From contig JAODUP010001136.1 of the NCBI GenBank assembly GCA_025642065.1, positions 56,001-120,000 on the forward strand: DNA of 64,000 nt. Direction: 5' to 3'. Below the pieces are notes generated by a model. It did no database searches. It saw nothing but the letters and a program-made list of their open reading frames with translations, and had not been told where the DNA came from. The translations under genes and the position numbers were made by a program. Positions 47,761-61,200 of the stretch are shown one piece after another (the first letter of the stretch is position 1; each line of letters begins with the position of its first letter). Source of the DNA: Paralvinella palmiformis (lineage: Eukaryota > Annelida > Polychaeta > Terebellida > Alvinellidae).

Positions 47761-47992
47761 TGACTTGTTATTTAACTGTATGAGCTGGAATTTATATATT
47801 TTATATGAAAATGAAAAGAGTAGTAAGGAAAAAACACACAAAATATTGAGAGGATTCTTTTGTTTTGTAATAGGCATTGTTTGGAAATGTCATTAATTTG
47901 TGTTGACTCCCATTCACATGGTAGTCTAAATGGGCTAAGCATTTCATCTCAAAACATTTTAATGCATTTTGTATTGACACCTGGCTAATGCA

Positions 47993-48200
47993 GGGTTCCC
48001 ATGCATTCCGGAAAATAACAAATTCATTTTCCAACTCCCAGAAACGTCCTTGAATTTTGCAAAATGAGGAAATGTCCTGGAACAAATATTGCCCGTGAAA
48101 AAATCCACTTGGAACAAAAATGCCAGTGAATCAATAGTATGCCTTTAGAAGAAAACTTCGATTGTAGAAGAAAAAGAGTTCCATTAGATATTCTTGTTAT
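47993..48200. repeat. dispersed repeat, copy 2
   Basis: Homologous to 42563-42790, same orientation; begins near CAGGGTTCCCATGCATTCC. Confidence 0.65.
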
Positions 48201-48921
48201 CCCATGTTGTTAAAATTTAAATTAATGTCGTGGTTCATATAAAAATGTCAATAATCGATCATACATCAAATAAATGTGATATGCTTTTGTGCACATATCT
48301 TAATGAAATGTACGAAAAGTATAAATCTGAAAATACGAACGTGTAGAACGATATCTCGTACACTGTATATAGTTTGCTGAAAGACGAAAAGTATAAATCT
48401 GAAAATACGAACGTATGGAATAATATATCATACACTGTATATAGTTTGCTTGATTCGCCGAATATTTTATATTATCATATAGGGTAAGTTTGTGTAATAT
48501 GAGCCACCTTCAAGTTTCTTAAATGGGAAGATGTGTACTTCCACCTGGCAACTATTACAAGAGTACTGCAGCGTCACTCAACAAATGAAAGGTTTTTTTT
48601 TCTCAAAGGTAAGTTCATCAATTTCGTTTATAGCTCCACAAATGATATTTTGTCTATTTTCTTAAGATTTCACGAAGTTCAATTAAATTATATAAGTCTT
48701 CCATATGTTATTCCGAGCCTCCAAAACTATCATATGAGTGCATTATCATATTGAAGATCTGTGTAATGAACGATACTAATTATTTATTGAATGTTGTTTT
48801 TTTCCCTCTAATTTTAATACCGTGTGAGCCACATGGATTTGGGGTAATATGAGTATATGCTCATATTAACTATGAGCGGGGTCTGGGGCGATTACGGGAT
48901 TGAGCTGAATTACCCCGAGTG
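48201..48921. other. intergenic region with a tandem duplication
   Basis: A 30-bp phrase (ACGAAAAGTATAAATCTGAA and following) is repeated about 70 bp apart at 48311-48450. The GTAATATGAG motif occurs at 48496 and 48844. No gene. Confidence 0.4.
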
Positions 48922-49140
48922 TGGTCACTGCCAGAGTGTTTTACGTCACCAGGAGGTCTTTAACGTCCCCCTTTATTTTTACTAATTCAGTAGAGACGGC
49001 AGTGCCATTTAACATGGTCAGCACCCACGATGTTGTGAGGAGAGAAATTAATCTCTGGAAAGATTTCGACCTCTTGCTGGGATCGAACCTGTGACCATTG
49101 ACACTAAGTGCCGGGTGCGCTAGGCCATCAGAACTCACTG
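48922..49140 (-). repeat. SINE family C
   Basis: Same orientation and layout as 19036-19272: GTGGTCACTGCCAGAGTGT, GAGACGGCAGTGCCATTTAA, GAGAAATTAATCTCTGGAAA, GATCGAACCTGTGACC. Confidence 0.8.
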
Positions 49141-49786
49141 ATCGGGGGAAAAGATGTAGCCTCGTTTATGTTCACTATCTCATGCGTTAATTTAATTGGC
49201 TGCTTGTCATCCGATTAATGGCCAATCAGGGTCGTTTGCAGCTGTTGTTAAAACGGCAGTGCCACAAAGAAGCCATGTACGATTGCTGACTAGCTTAGGC
49301 TTAACCGTATGAAAACAACACGGGTTAATCTGAAATGCCTTTTTATATCACTTATAATAGTGGCAACATCTGAAGCAGTGTTTCAACATATTTTCCTTTC
49401 ATGTTCATCTTATAGAACAAATAAACTGACAAATCATCATGTGTATAAATACGACAACAGCCTGTGAATGGGTAAATCAGTTCTATTGTTATCTTTTGCC
49501 TTAAATACCAAACCATATCTCTGGCATGATATAACATGGTAAATAATAATAATCAAACACCTTGTGTAAGCATGAAAGTAATCGCTAACTACGATTAGAT
49601 TTACAATGTAATGGATTATGATTACTGTGCTATATATGTTAAACTGTGCCATATATGGTATAATTATGCTATATATGGCTAACAATAAATGCTAACAATA
49701 AATACTCAGGTTTAGGGTATGGCCGTTTGTTCGTTGTAAATTCAACATTATTCAATATATATAAATTATTTTTTATGTTTCAGCAG
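49141..49786. other. gene-free interval
   Basis: AT-rich. Degenerate repeats of GCTATATATG occur at 49628-49680. No gene. Confidence 0.4.
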
Positions 49787-49921
49787 ATGCCGAAGTCTAT
49801 GAAGCAGCATATCAGTGGCAAATGGACACACGATGCTCTCTGCGCAGCCGTGAGAGATGCGGAGATGTACAGCACATCAGAGAGACAAAATGTAGATAAA
49901 AGTGTGCCAGAGCCACTGTGA
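49787..49921 (+). pseudogene. possible pogo/psq-type HTH fragment
   Basis: A 44-codon frame starting M-P-K-S-M-K-Q contains SGKWTHDALCAAVRDAEMY, which resembles the opening of Pipsqueak/pogo-type helix-turn-helix domains. An acceptor-like TTTTATGTTTCAG lies 3 bases before the ATG. It ends at a stop before the rest of the domain. Weak assignment. Confidence 0.35.
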
Positions 49922-51223
49922 TACACCCAAGAACAACCCAATCCTTGATAAAAAAATAAGCAGTGAGCACCAATCCTTGATTAATTATATTCCTAGTTTC
50001 GCACCATTGTCAGTTTGAAGAAAATTAAGAGCTGATTTTGGAAGAATGCGACCAAAATAACACAATATTTCAAAGATCCCGTGTGCTCGATGAGTTATTT
50101 GCGAGAATCTACTAGCATTCAGGCGATCAAAACCAATGGCTAATGTCCGAGATATGTAGCATTACGCTTTATTTGTAAATACAAGCATCAAAAGAAAGCT
50201 ATGAATGAAAGTGACTATTCTAAGCAAATATCCAGACCCCCTCCAAAAGACACATAATGAATGCCATTAGGATGGAGGCGATCATGTGACAATAGTGCGT
50301 CTTTAGCTGGTGTCCGTTATTTTTTCATTCTCGATTAAATTACGTTATGTAATAGAGTCTGATAATAAGCTACGTCTTGAGTGGACAATCATAAGGTTAT
50401 TGTTCTGGAGATATTTTACAGTGTCTAGCTGCGGTGATTATTAAATATAGTACGCTTGTTTATATTTATTTAACGACTAGTCTACTTTGGATATAAAATG
50501 TTCATGATAACGCATTAACGGTTTAGAAGGTAGTATCACCAGCCTGATCAGGGATCAGTTAGGCCTAGATCTAATTCCCTATTTTCAGCCCGTCCCAATA
50601 ATTAAAATCGCCCTATGCGTATTTGAGGAAAATCTCGCGTGATTTCAGATTGTTTGTAAACAGAGACACATGCCTGGTGCCAGAAACAATGGATGCAATC
50701 TAAAGTAATCATTAAAACAAATTAGCTACCCAGTTCTAAGTTCAAATGTCATCTTGATGCTAAAGCAAACTCAAAACTGGACTAAAATTGCTGATGAATT
50801 TTCTAGGCAGCATTGTACCTTGAGTATGAGATTGGCAATTCTGGTACTAGATGCGCCACTTACTGACTGGGCTCGATTCTTTTCGAGGATATATTATATA
50901 TTTATATTATGCAATGGGTTGATTTACTTAGTATCACTTCATCTCATCTTTCCACATGTACAACCTGAAGAATAATTGGCTTCCGTTTCATAATTTTTAG
51001 GTTTAGAGTTGATGAAGTGTTGCTTAACCATAATCTCTTAGGTTACTGACCAATTAGTAATTTCGATTGAAATAGTAATATAAAACGCCAATCAGTGTCA
51101 TCTTAGTGAGATTTAAACTAGAAAGTTTATCTTAACCAGCTTTCTGGGAGCACTGATAAATAAATGTACAGCGATTGTTTAGGAAAAATAAAATAAAATT
51201 TAAAATATATATCCTTATACAAG
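49922..51223. other. intergenic region upstream of MARVEL gene 2
   Basis: No coding content. It presumably contains the promoter and any 5' UTR exon of the gene whose first visible coding exon starts at 51224. Confidence 0.4.
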
Positions 51224-51337
51224 ATGGACAAGAAAAGTGATAAACCTACACCCGAAGAAACGGAGAAGAAAAACGATATGAAACAAGCAAAAGAAAGTCC
51301 AAAAGTTAGTAATCGCGATAAGAGTTTTCCACATCCA
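51224..51337 (+). CDS. cassette exon A1
   Basis: 38 codons, opening MDKKSDKPTPEET, containing KESPKV, ending FPHP before GTAAGT. ATG follows an acceptor-like ATACAAG directly, so it could be either a first coding exon after a 5' UTR intron or an internal exon. Confidence 0.65.
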
Positions 51338-54300
51338 GTAAGTGAAAAATCGTTTGATTATTTACATCGTTTAGAAAATACCATTGGAAACTATATTTTC
51401 AGTTATTTAAGTCAGTATGTAATGTGCGGGCTGTGTGTGTGTGTCTAAATAAGTGTTCCTTTATAAATAACATATTTAAAAACATCTGTGTGTAAAATGT
51501 CAATCCCATGCGTTGCCTCAGGACGAAAATGTTTCACCAAAGGAAGAGAAAAAGGATGCCAAAACAGAAAAGGTCAAACAAGAAGATGAACAAATTAAGA
51601 GTGAAGAACATCCGGTAATTACATAAAATGATATACTTGATTGGTTGGACAATGTTATTGGTAGCATCTTGAATAGTAGCAGTTACATATTTTCAGACGG
51701 GTTAACTGACTTGTTGTGCATGTTCTTGAAAGTGTTTCAGTTTTGGGAATGTAAGGCGTACTGTAAATATATATAAAACACCTTTTATTTGTATGTCAAA
51801 GATTATATTTATAGTTCAGACAACGGTTTTGCAACCTTTTTAATGGGAGTGATACATCTGAATTTGGATGAGGGTTAAATAACATATAGTAGCTATGTGA
51901 AACAGATTCTCATTCATCGGATAGCACTGAATTTAATGATTTTTCAGATTTATTTCTTAATTATTTCTTGTTATGATTGATGTGCCATACATTGTTGGAA
52001 GTGGGAGTCTTACGGTTAGCACTTCAATTTGATCCGATTAATTCAGAAGTTGATAATTGATTTTATAACACCGCCATTATATTGTTATCCAGCATGGAAA
52101 AGGTTCGTCCAAACACGTTACTAAAGCTGAACGAAGCCCTAAAGGAATTGGACGGAATGGGGATGACAAGGATGCCGTAAGTAAATGATGTATTGCCTGT
52201 CATTGTTTACATTATTTAACATTGTTTTGTTATAATTTATGCAACAACTAAACAAAGCTGATACTATGTGAACTCGTTTAAAAAATAAATGGCATTAAAT
52301 TTGTAGTTTGTAATTTAGGTGAGCTTGAGTATGCAGACACATGTAGCTGTTATTGACAAATTTGCCCATAATAGACAATTTACGCGACGCATGCGCAGTC
52401 CACGTCTACTGTAGTTTGCGGGTCAGTGAACCCGTGCACATAATGAAGTAGCATGGAACAAGGAGTGTAATTATTTGTAAATTGACGTTTTCGGGGATTC
52501 ACAGAGCTAAATCGATTTTCAAGTTCTTGTAGCAGTTTCATTTTTATTAAATATAACGTAGAATGTTTTGGGCTAATAGATACGATTATTTGTATGGGGA
52601 AAGTCAACTTTCATCATTCGAGACGGCTGAAGCCGGGAAGCAATGACTATCGGACTGCAAGTCAGAGCTTATGGGAATAAACTAAAACTATCTGCTAAAT
52701 AACAATATGAATTCAAACATTAGGAAACTATGATTAGCTTAAATATTTAAGTTTCAATATAACTCTCTTGTTCTATCAAAATAACAAAACTGCCTTTGTT
52801 TAAAATGGCTTTATTAAAACCTTCCAATCTGATTAATGACCATTCATTTTTCCCACGGCTGTCTGAGTGACAACGTTTTTCATTCATACACTATGGTGCT
52901 AAATATTAAGTACTAAAATTAAAGGATGGTTAATTTGAAAATACAGTTATGTATGCAATCAAATATAAAGTTGACAGTTTATTTTTCTCGAAAAATTGAC
53001 ATGTTACTGAAAATACATAATCTAATCGGGAACTGTAATAAACGTGTTATCAATATATGAAACATATTGTGATGTCCGTGATCTCATGCATGGTAAAAGC
53101 AATGTTTTATTAGATGGTTCAGGGAGCTCGGTGGAACGCGACCCGCAAACGGACGTTCGTCTATTGTCTATTGATATATTTCATATTGATATTGAACATT
53201 TGTTGTCTTCGCAGATCATTTATTTAAATGTTCGCCTGATGGTTGAACATTTGAAACTAATAATGGATATTCGGTTGATGGTTCAATTTTAAAATTTGAT
53301 AAGTTTTCGCGTATCAATGATTATTTAATGACGATATTTTAGCTGACTTTTTGAAGAAAACAAAACAAGTTGTTGTAATATAATGTGAGATAATATTAAC
53401 TATTAACCATGTCGAGCCGTAATAGCGCAGTTAGTAGAGCGTAGGACTCGTAGCCGAACGGTCGCGGGTTCGAGCTCCGTGAGCTGCAATGCCGTCGTGT
53501 GGCGACTGGTTCACTCATCCATAAAAAATGAGTACCTGACAGGACGCGATGGCTATGTTTGAGTAACGCTTTGCGCCTATAATGGCTGCATGCGTTGTAT
53601 GCTCCCTTGGGAGTTGAGATTTGTGCTGGGTGGAAACAGGTCTGAGTCAGGGACAATAATATTGTAAATAATATTGCAAAGCACCTTAGAGCAGCTTCTA
53701 GTTGAATAGGGTGTTATATAAATATCATATATCACATATTTGTAAATGTTTTCTTGTTCTATATTTCTTTTCTATACATTAAGACATTGAAGATATAAGT
53801 TTTCTCGTTGTTTAGTTATTAAAGAAAATTATTATACAATTCATTAGAGAGTTCACAATGCCGATGGTAGATATGTGTGTACAACTAATCACACGAAGAA
53901 GTTTTAATTGGGTAGTTAGTTTTAAATTAGGCTATAAATCGACGTAAAATATTTTGTTTTCTCTGCGTAATTTCAATTCGCAGTTGAATTAATGCAATAA
54001 ATATGTTGTAATTTTGTAATCCCTAATTCCAAAAATAACAGCAATCACTTACGTAGCGGTAATACTGTTATGATGTTATTTTGAGGGAAACTAAGAAAGG
54101 GTAACATATGTTTCTCTTATTATATTATTTAACTTAAGTATTCTGAAAGTTCCCTTGAATATTAGCAATTTCACAGAATATGTCATATTACACAAGATGG
54201 ACAAAAAAGACAAGCAACCTACACATGAAGAAACACAACCTGGGAAAGCTTCACAACAAAAGGATATGAAAAGCAGCACATTACAGCAAAGTCCAAAAGT

Positions 54301-57300
54301 TAATGGATCTGCTAAGAGTCCTCCAAGTGTTCAGCCAGTAAGTATAAGATCTTTGGGTTGTTCATATGATATAGGAAATTAAATAATAACATTTTCCAAC
54401 GTCTTAATAATTCGAGTTATGTACCTTCTACTTATTTCCAGTGTATGTGTTTTAAAATATCAGTTTATTAACAATATTCTCTTTGTTACACGTTAAATGC
54501 ACGTTAAAAACATTAATTCAACAACTAAATACAATATATAAAACTTTAAAATGATCTAATTTTGATCTATACCTTATTTAAACATCAAGATGTACGCATT
54601 TTGTTATTATGTAATTTCAACGTGGCTTTATTAAATCTATATTATTATTATTATTATTATCATTGGTGGTGGTGGTGATATTGTTGTTATATTGAAATTG
54701 AACAATCTCAGTGTGAAAAAGATTCACAAAAACGGTACATAATTGATTGCCAACAAGAAATAAGTCGAAAATCGTTTTCCAAATGCACATACAATAAGAA
54801 CTCAGTTAACTGCCTTGATCCAGTGGTAGCATCCAGACATTCCTAAATTTCTACTAATAGTACTTGTGTATGACAATAGTTTTTGAAAGTACTAGTCACG
54901 TAACATCAATTATTTGAGATCGTACGAATTGGCTAGTCTTGATATCTGATGTCTTCCAGATTTAGAACATTGCCAACTGATATATTGGTTCTTCACCGTT
55001 GAATCCCATTGTTAGATATAAAATCCGTTATCTTCGCCTTGGTGTTTGTTTTGATTTTCCTATAGCGGTGGTGATATGATATGTGTAGGATATCTGACAT
55101 ATGATCTTTGGTTCACTTTAAACTTAGACAACACGAACATTATGTGTTCGTCATCATTTTTATGTTCATGATGGTCGGCTGTTCGATTGCATGCAGTTGT
55201 TTCGCAGACGTCCGGGAAGACACGATGTTCCCTTAATGATTTCGACCGACATATCTTTATCCTAGATGGACACGAAGGATATTACGCCCGATTCTGAAAA
55301 GATTGTGCTACCTCGACATGAGACAGATCAAAAGAACATACCCCAGAAAAGCCCTCAGGCGAAAGGAAGTGGACATGACGGAAATGATAAAGATGCTGTA
55401 AATATGAATAACTTCCTAGATAGTTAGGCAATGTAGAAGATTATGGATAAACTCCACGAAGGAATTTTGAAATCCATTTAGTAGAAGTATATGTCCAGAA
55501 TTATTTGAAATTGTATGAGTTATGTAGTTTTTACTCTGGTGGAGAAATGTATTTTAAAATAGTTGACAGCTGATCAGCCTGCTTATATTTGTTAAGTTTC
55601 ATGTCTGTTAAACTATAAACTACAATATGTTAAATACATATTTAATTTCATATTAATCTGATTGTGATCATACGAAGGACGTTTTGATAACTGCGAAACA
55701 AATTCTCATGTATTAAATTAAATTTAGTTTAATAATTTTAGCCAAATCCTCTTTGTTTAACTTGCTATTGTTTTTATAATAGATGCACTAGCTAGTCCAG
55801 ATATTGTTGGATGTTAACACGTATTGTAGTCTACAAAGATATTAGTGCGTGATTGCCTTATTTAGTAAGATGGAAAGCACCTTGGTCCAACTGGTATTTC
55901 GATTGTTGACGTATCTCTAGAACTGAGGTTCAAATGCCGATTGGTCTGGGCATGAATGGTGCTTCATCTTTCGTTTCACTTCATTGCGTTCGGAGATTGC
56001 TTCGTTCATTTACCAGACCTTTTACATAGAGTGACCAGGAAACTGTAATTTTTCACAGTTCACGTATTTCTGGAGAGGCTAAAATTGGATTTCTGTAAAA
56101 GTGCCTAATATACTATTATCCAGCGTGAAGACGATTCAGTGCAAAAAAGTCAAATTGACGGTAAAGGCAAAAAGGACCCGATCACGAAAAAACAAGTCGT
56201 CGGTGAAAAAGATGCCGTAAGTGAATGATTATCTAATTACACATGTTCAGGTTATGCAGAATATTGTTCATGTTGTTAATACAACAGTTTTAAAAGGTTA
56301 TTAACAGGTGATATCATTTGTTTGAAGTTACATGAATTATGACGTTCATCAATGATTCACTTCAGACTCCATCTATATATGTTTATAGGAAATTACTGTT
56401 ACCCAGATGTATGTCATCATTTACATATTCACGATGATTATCAGTTGATTGCATGAATTATTCATTGATATTCAGTCACTTTGTTCATATAAGTTGTCTT
56501 TCTTCTCTTAAACAATATTTTACCTTTAATGAACAAAAAGGATACTAAACCCGTTACTGGTGAAATTGTGCTATCCAAGCATGAAACGCAACCAAAGAAA
56601 ATACCACAGAAAAGCCCTGAAGAAAAGGTAAGTTCTCAAGGAAGTGGACATGAAAGAATTGATGAAGATAGTCTAAGATTTTATACCTGTTTAACTATTT
56701 GTGTAACATTGGGAATTCCGTAAAGAATTTATTAACCAGATTTATAATTCCTCGGTCGGGTTCCGAGTTATTTAAAATGATTTGTAAAGTGTATTGTTTA
56801 TTTTGTGATAGACAATCAGTTTTGATATAATTGGTATTTGTAAATTATGATTATATTTGTACCATTTTAAGTTTAATTACTTATGAAATAGCCTAATTTC
56901 ACCACATGTTTGGTTTCATATTGACATGATGCTGATAGTACCTACTGCCTATTAATTAATGTCTTCCGGTTGACCATTATCCTATTAGTTGGTACATCGT
57001 GATGTTATTTGAATACAAAATTGACTGACGTCATTGGATATTTTGGGTAGAGGACGATTTAAAGATGATAATGTGTTATGAGCTTGTTTGATTATTGAAA
57101 ATATTAAAAATGATTAAAATGCAATAAGTACGTGAACAAGTTTCTCATACAGGTACATAAGATGGCTGCATCTTATAATTGTATTTCTTGTGGTCGGCAG
57201 ATCGATGCTATAGTACGTTTTGCAAATTCACACAAAGGAAGGTTTTTATAACATTACCGATTCTTCTTTTGCCAAGCTCCTAAAAGGCTCAGAGGAACAA

Positions 57301-58252
57301 GTGAAAGGATGCCCGAATATTGAAAAAAGCCCTAAAAGAAACGAAGAGGACGGAACTGACAAAGATGCTGTAAGTATACAATCTCTGAATGCTTGCAATA
57401 TGCAGACACATATTTATATAATTTATACAACAGTTTTACACTGCTAATCTTACACATTAAACACAATTACTCGAAATAGGATTAATTATTTAGCAATTTT
57501 ATCCGAAACAAATTATGTTTTGAAGGAGAACTCGGTTCAAACTCTTCTTAATAGTATTGCTTTTCAGCTTTTTAATTCGTTCAAAGATTTTATGATTGAA
57601 GGAATACTTTTGGTACCAAATATTGAAAATAAGATTTAATGACTAGATTTCCCGTGTCTTATTCTTTATAAAGTCGCATTTATGTTGTTATTTATTTAAT
57701 GTTGTCCTTGTTATTGCTATACAGAAGATAAAAAGTTCGCTGAAAGACACGAAAAGAGACGATAAAATAAGTGAACAGGATAAGGGTGACAAAGTTAGTG
57801 TGAATAAATTATGTCTTCCCTTTTTATTATTGAACCTAAATAAATATGTTATTTCGTGTTTTATTTCAGTCGCAGTAAATATTTAAGCACTATCATCCGC
57901 AAAATCACGCATTTAAGCCAACCCAACTTGGTACAACCTAAGTTTGATCATATAATCACTAGCTGTCAGTTCTGTTTATTTCAAGGGCGGCTCCATGGTC
58001 TAACTGGTAGCGCGTTGGACCACAGATCACTACCACCTGAGTTCGAATCTCGGCGTGGGGATATCTGAAGGGTGTCTTTTCTTTGACTTCGCTGCATTAC
58101 ATTTGGAGGTCGCTCTAGAATTGGTTGATCACAAATTAATAGTCACATCGTATTTCAGCCAGAACATTGAACTGTTTTACGTAATTATTCTGGCTTTGGA
58201 ATTATCCCACTGGAATACTCGCTTCTCTCTCCCCTCCCTCTCTCTCTCTCTC

Positions 58253-58293
<41 letters not shown>

Positions 58294-61200
58294 CATCCTG
58301 TCTTACTGAACTAATATTTTAGTGTTTGTATTTATTAATAAGTTTATTTGATGGGATCGTGGTCAATGACATTGTTATGTCTTTGATATGGCGTTTTATT
58401 GATTATCAATTGCCCCTAAAAGCCGATATGAACATATGTTTGTGGTACCATTAGCGCTATTCATTAATTGTTTATTTGATTTCTATTCAATTCATTGTGA
58501 TATAATTTTAATGTACAAACAAACGATTTTGGAATGTATTTTTATTAGAATAACATATTGCGATTGATTTAATATTGTCCATTTTATTCCTATCCAGAAG
58601 GTAAATTTTTTATCGAAAGAGACGAAAAGCGACGATAAAAGAAGTGGACAAGATAAGGGTGTCAAAGTTAGCGTAAATAAACGATTTCTTTCCTTATATT
58701 TGTATTGAACAGAAATAGATATCTAATTTTGTGTTTTATTTTGGTCACAGTAAATATTTAATCACTATCACCCGAAAAAGGCCGCATTTAAAAACATCTT
58801 AGTACAACCTTAGTACAACCATAGTACAACCATAGTACAACCTTAGTCACTGACAGTTCTCTTTATTTCACTAGTAACTAAATATTGTTGTTTATAATGA
58901 CATTGCTAACCAATAATTTGTTTTGGTGTTTATTTGTGTTATACGTTGAGCGTGTTTTTCCAATCGATCGTTCAAGGGAATAATTTGGGATACGTTTTTG
59001 TTTTGGGGAAATGCCATAGCTTTGCTTTGTACCTTTAATTGGTCGATCTTCTGACATCAGCAACATGAAGTTGACTTCTGAATAAAGATAGAGATTCCTT
59101 TTATTGTTAGTGATTTTCGACGACAATGGATTAATTACTACTACTACTACTACTACTACTACTATTACTATAAATAGTATAGACCAATTACACAGGATGT
59201 ATATATATATCATCCCTCTCTTTCTGAACTAATGTCTTAGTGTTTGTGTTATTAAGAATATAGGAAGGTTTATTTGATCAGATTATGATGAATGATTAAT
59301 GATATGGTGTTTTACTGGTTAGTAATCGCCTGTAAATGCTGATATGAGCAAATGTATGTGGTACGTTTGGCGTTTTTCATTAATTGGTTAATCCGTTTCT
59401 TTTCCATTCACTGTTGTACTATTGTATTGTACAAACAAACTGTTTTCGAATGTATTTCTATTAGAATGCCGCAGAATATTACAAGAAGTGGCTTGCATCT
59501 TTGGTTTAATTTTTTTGATACAAACAGAGAGGGATTAGTTTGTTTTCGAGACGATTAATCGGAATTTTAATTACATTTACAAAAAAGTGTGGGTGATATT
59601 GAATTATAGTCATAGCACTTCCCTGAATCTCATGTATATAGCTACAGTTACAACATTGTTTCCATGTGATTACCGTTAAAACGACTCGGATTTGACGGAA
59701 CAACCTTTCCAATGACTATGTTTACTGAAGCTAACCCTAGTAAATGATTCCTCAAAACAAATATCATTGGAAAAAGAAGAATCTCTCACCTCTCTGTACT
59801 CCATCCTCGAGAAAGTGTTGACCAAATCAATCGGAACGTCAATGGGAGAGAAACCTGGGGCGTTATTGATTGAGAAAGAACGAGTTCAATCAAGTATGAA
59901 CACTGGATGAATTATTATGCCGCAGGTTTCTGCAGATAGTGACATGCTCATCGATCAATAGACTGATAGAACTATTACACGCAAACCCGAAGACCTTTTC
60001 CGTCTATCCCAAACCACCTCCGTACCGTGGTATTAAGAAAGCTCCAGGGGCCGAAATAGTACAGCCACATCTTGGAACATTGGCGTGTCGAAATGGGGAT
60101 TTCATCTGATTTATATTGATGTGGCTCGCTCGATGGTATATTATATATGATATATTTATTTTAACTGGTGTATGGTCAAATACGTTTACTGAAAAATCGA
60201 GAACAGTTATTATTAGTCATCATTCTACAATAGGTAAACGTATTCCGGTTGATTCACCGTTGATATTATTATATCATGCGCAAGAACATTAGCACTTGGG
60301 TATACAGTAACACCTAATAGGCTATGATCTGTTTATAGATATCTTATCGGGTGGTGAATAAACCGTCAAGAACTTCAAGGAGCAACAAGAGGCTGTAGGC
60401 TGCAAGTAGCTTAAGTACTGTTATCTAAGTAAACGGTACTCCTGTAATGAGCCTACTCGTGGTCATCTCCATGACAACGTGCGGGTGATCAGAGATTGGC
60501 ACCAACTTTCAGGAAAGTAAAGACAGACCATGGTTGCCTTGGGCATAGATTTGTATTAGGAAGAGCGTATGATGGCAATCGGTTATTTAAATACTGTTAT
60601 TAAAAATGCACCAATCGGAGTTCGGTCCTCGATCTGGGTCTGATATTTATTGTCTTTACTAGATATTCAGGGTTCATGTTGAACGCTTGGCCAAACTATG
60701 TGCGGTATAGCTCAAAGTGCGTGTGCGATTTTAGATATAATGGAACTTTATTATCATTACGCTTTTAAATTACAATTACCAGTTGATTGTAATATTGATT
60801 GATAACTGGCATAACATTGTAAAACGTTTCGTTTGGCCAGAAGGACAAGCAACAACCGAATACAGGAAAATATGCCAAATCTTATAATGGTGATCCCGAA
60901 AAACAGCCGGTGCACACAAAACGTAGACGGGTTGCTATTGACCCACACTACTGCAATCGTATACCTTGTTTCCTCAAGTGTCTCGAATTTGTACGTATAT
61001 TGAAGTATATATTTAGCTCCTTCCACGTGTTATTTCACTGTGGAGAGTACCAGTGATCTAAAACATGACATTTTCCAAGTCGACAACCGATCTCATTAGT
61101 ATCAGTTATAAACAATGAAACATTTCCTATGACGTTGTGGATATCAGATCGACTGTGAGAATGACCTTTCTTCATAAAGAAGTCATTGTTCCTTGACATG

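Larger units (their letters stand above)
57725..59490. repeat. tandem genomic duplication carrying exons E1 and E2
   Basis: Downstream of each exon the introns match: TATTTAAGCACTATCATCCG / TATTTAATCACTATCACCCG, CTGAACTAATATTTTAGTG / CTGAACTAATGTCTTAGTG, ACAAACAAACGATTTTGGAA / ACAAACAAACTGTTTTCGAA. The second unit's homology ends near 59490, before a third exon would be reached. Confidence 0.8.

Noticed and set aside
53044..53292. 82-codon frame as another cassette exon
   Set aside because: Composition is hydrophobic and unlike the cassettes; no acceptor/donor pair in phase 0 with the shared motifs.
53413..53490. Functional tRNA gene
   Set aside because: A and B boxes are present but the acceptor stem does not pair, and the sequence continues into a SINE body and tail.
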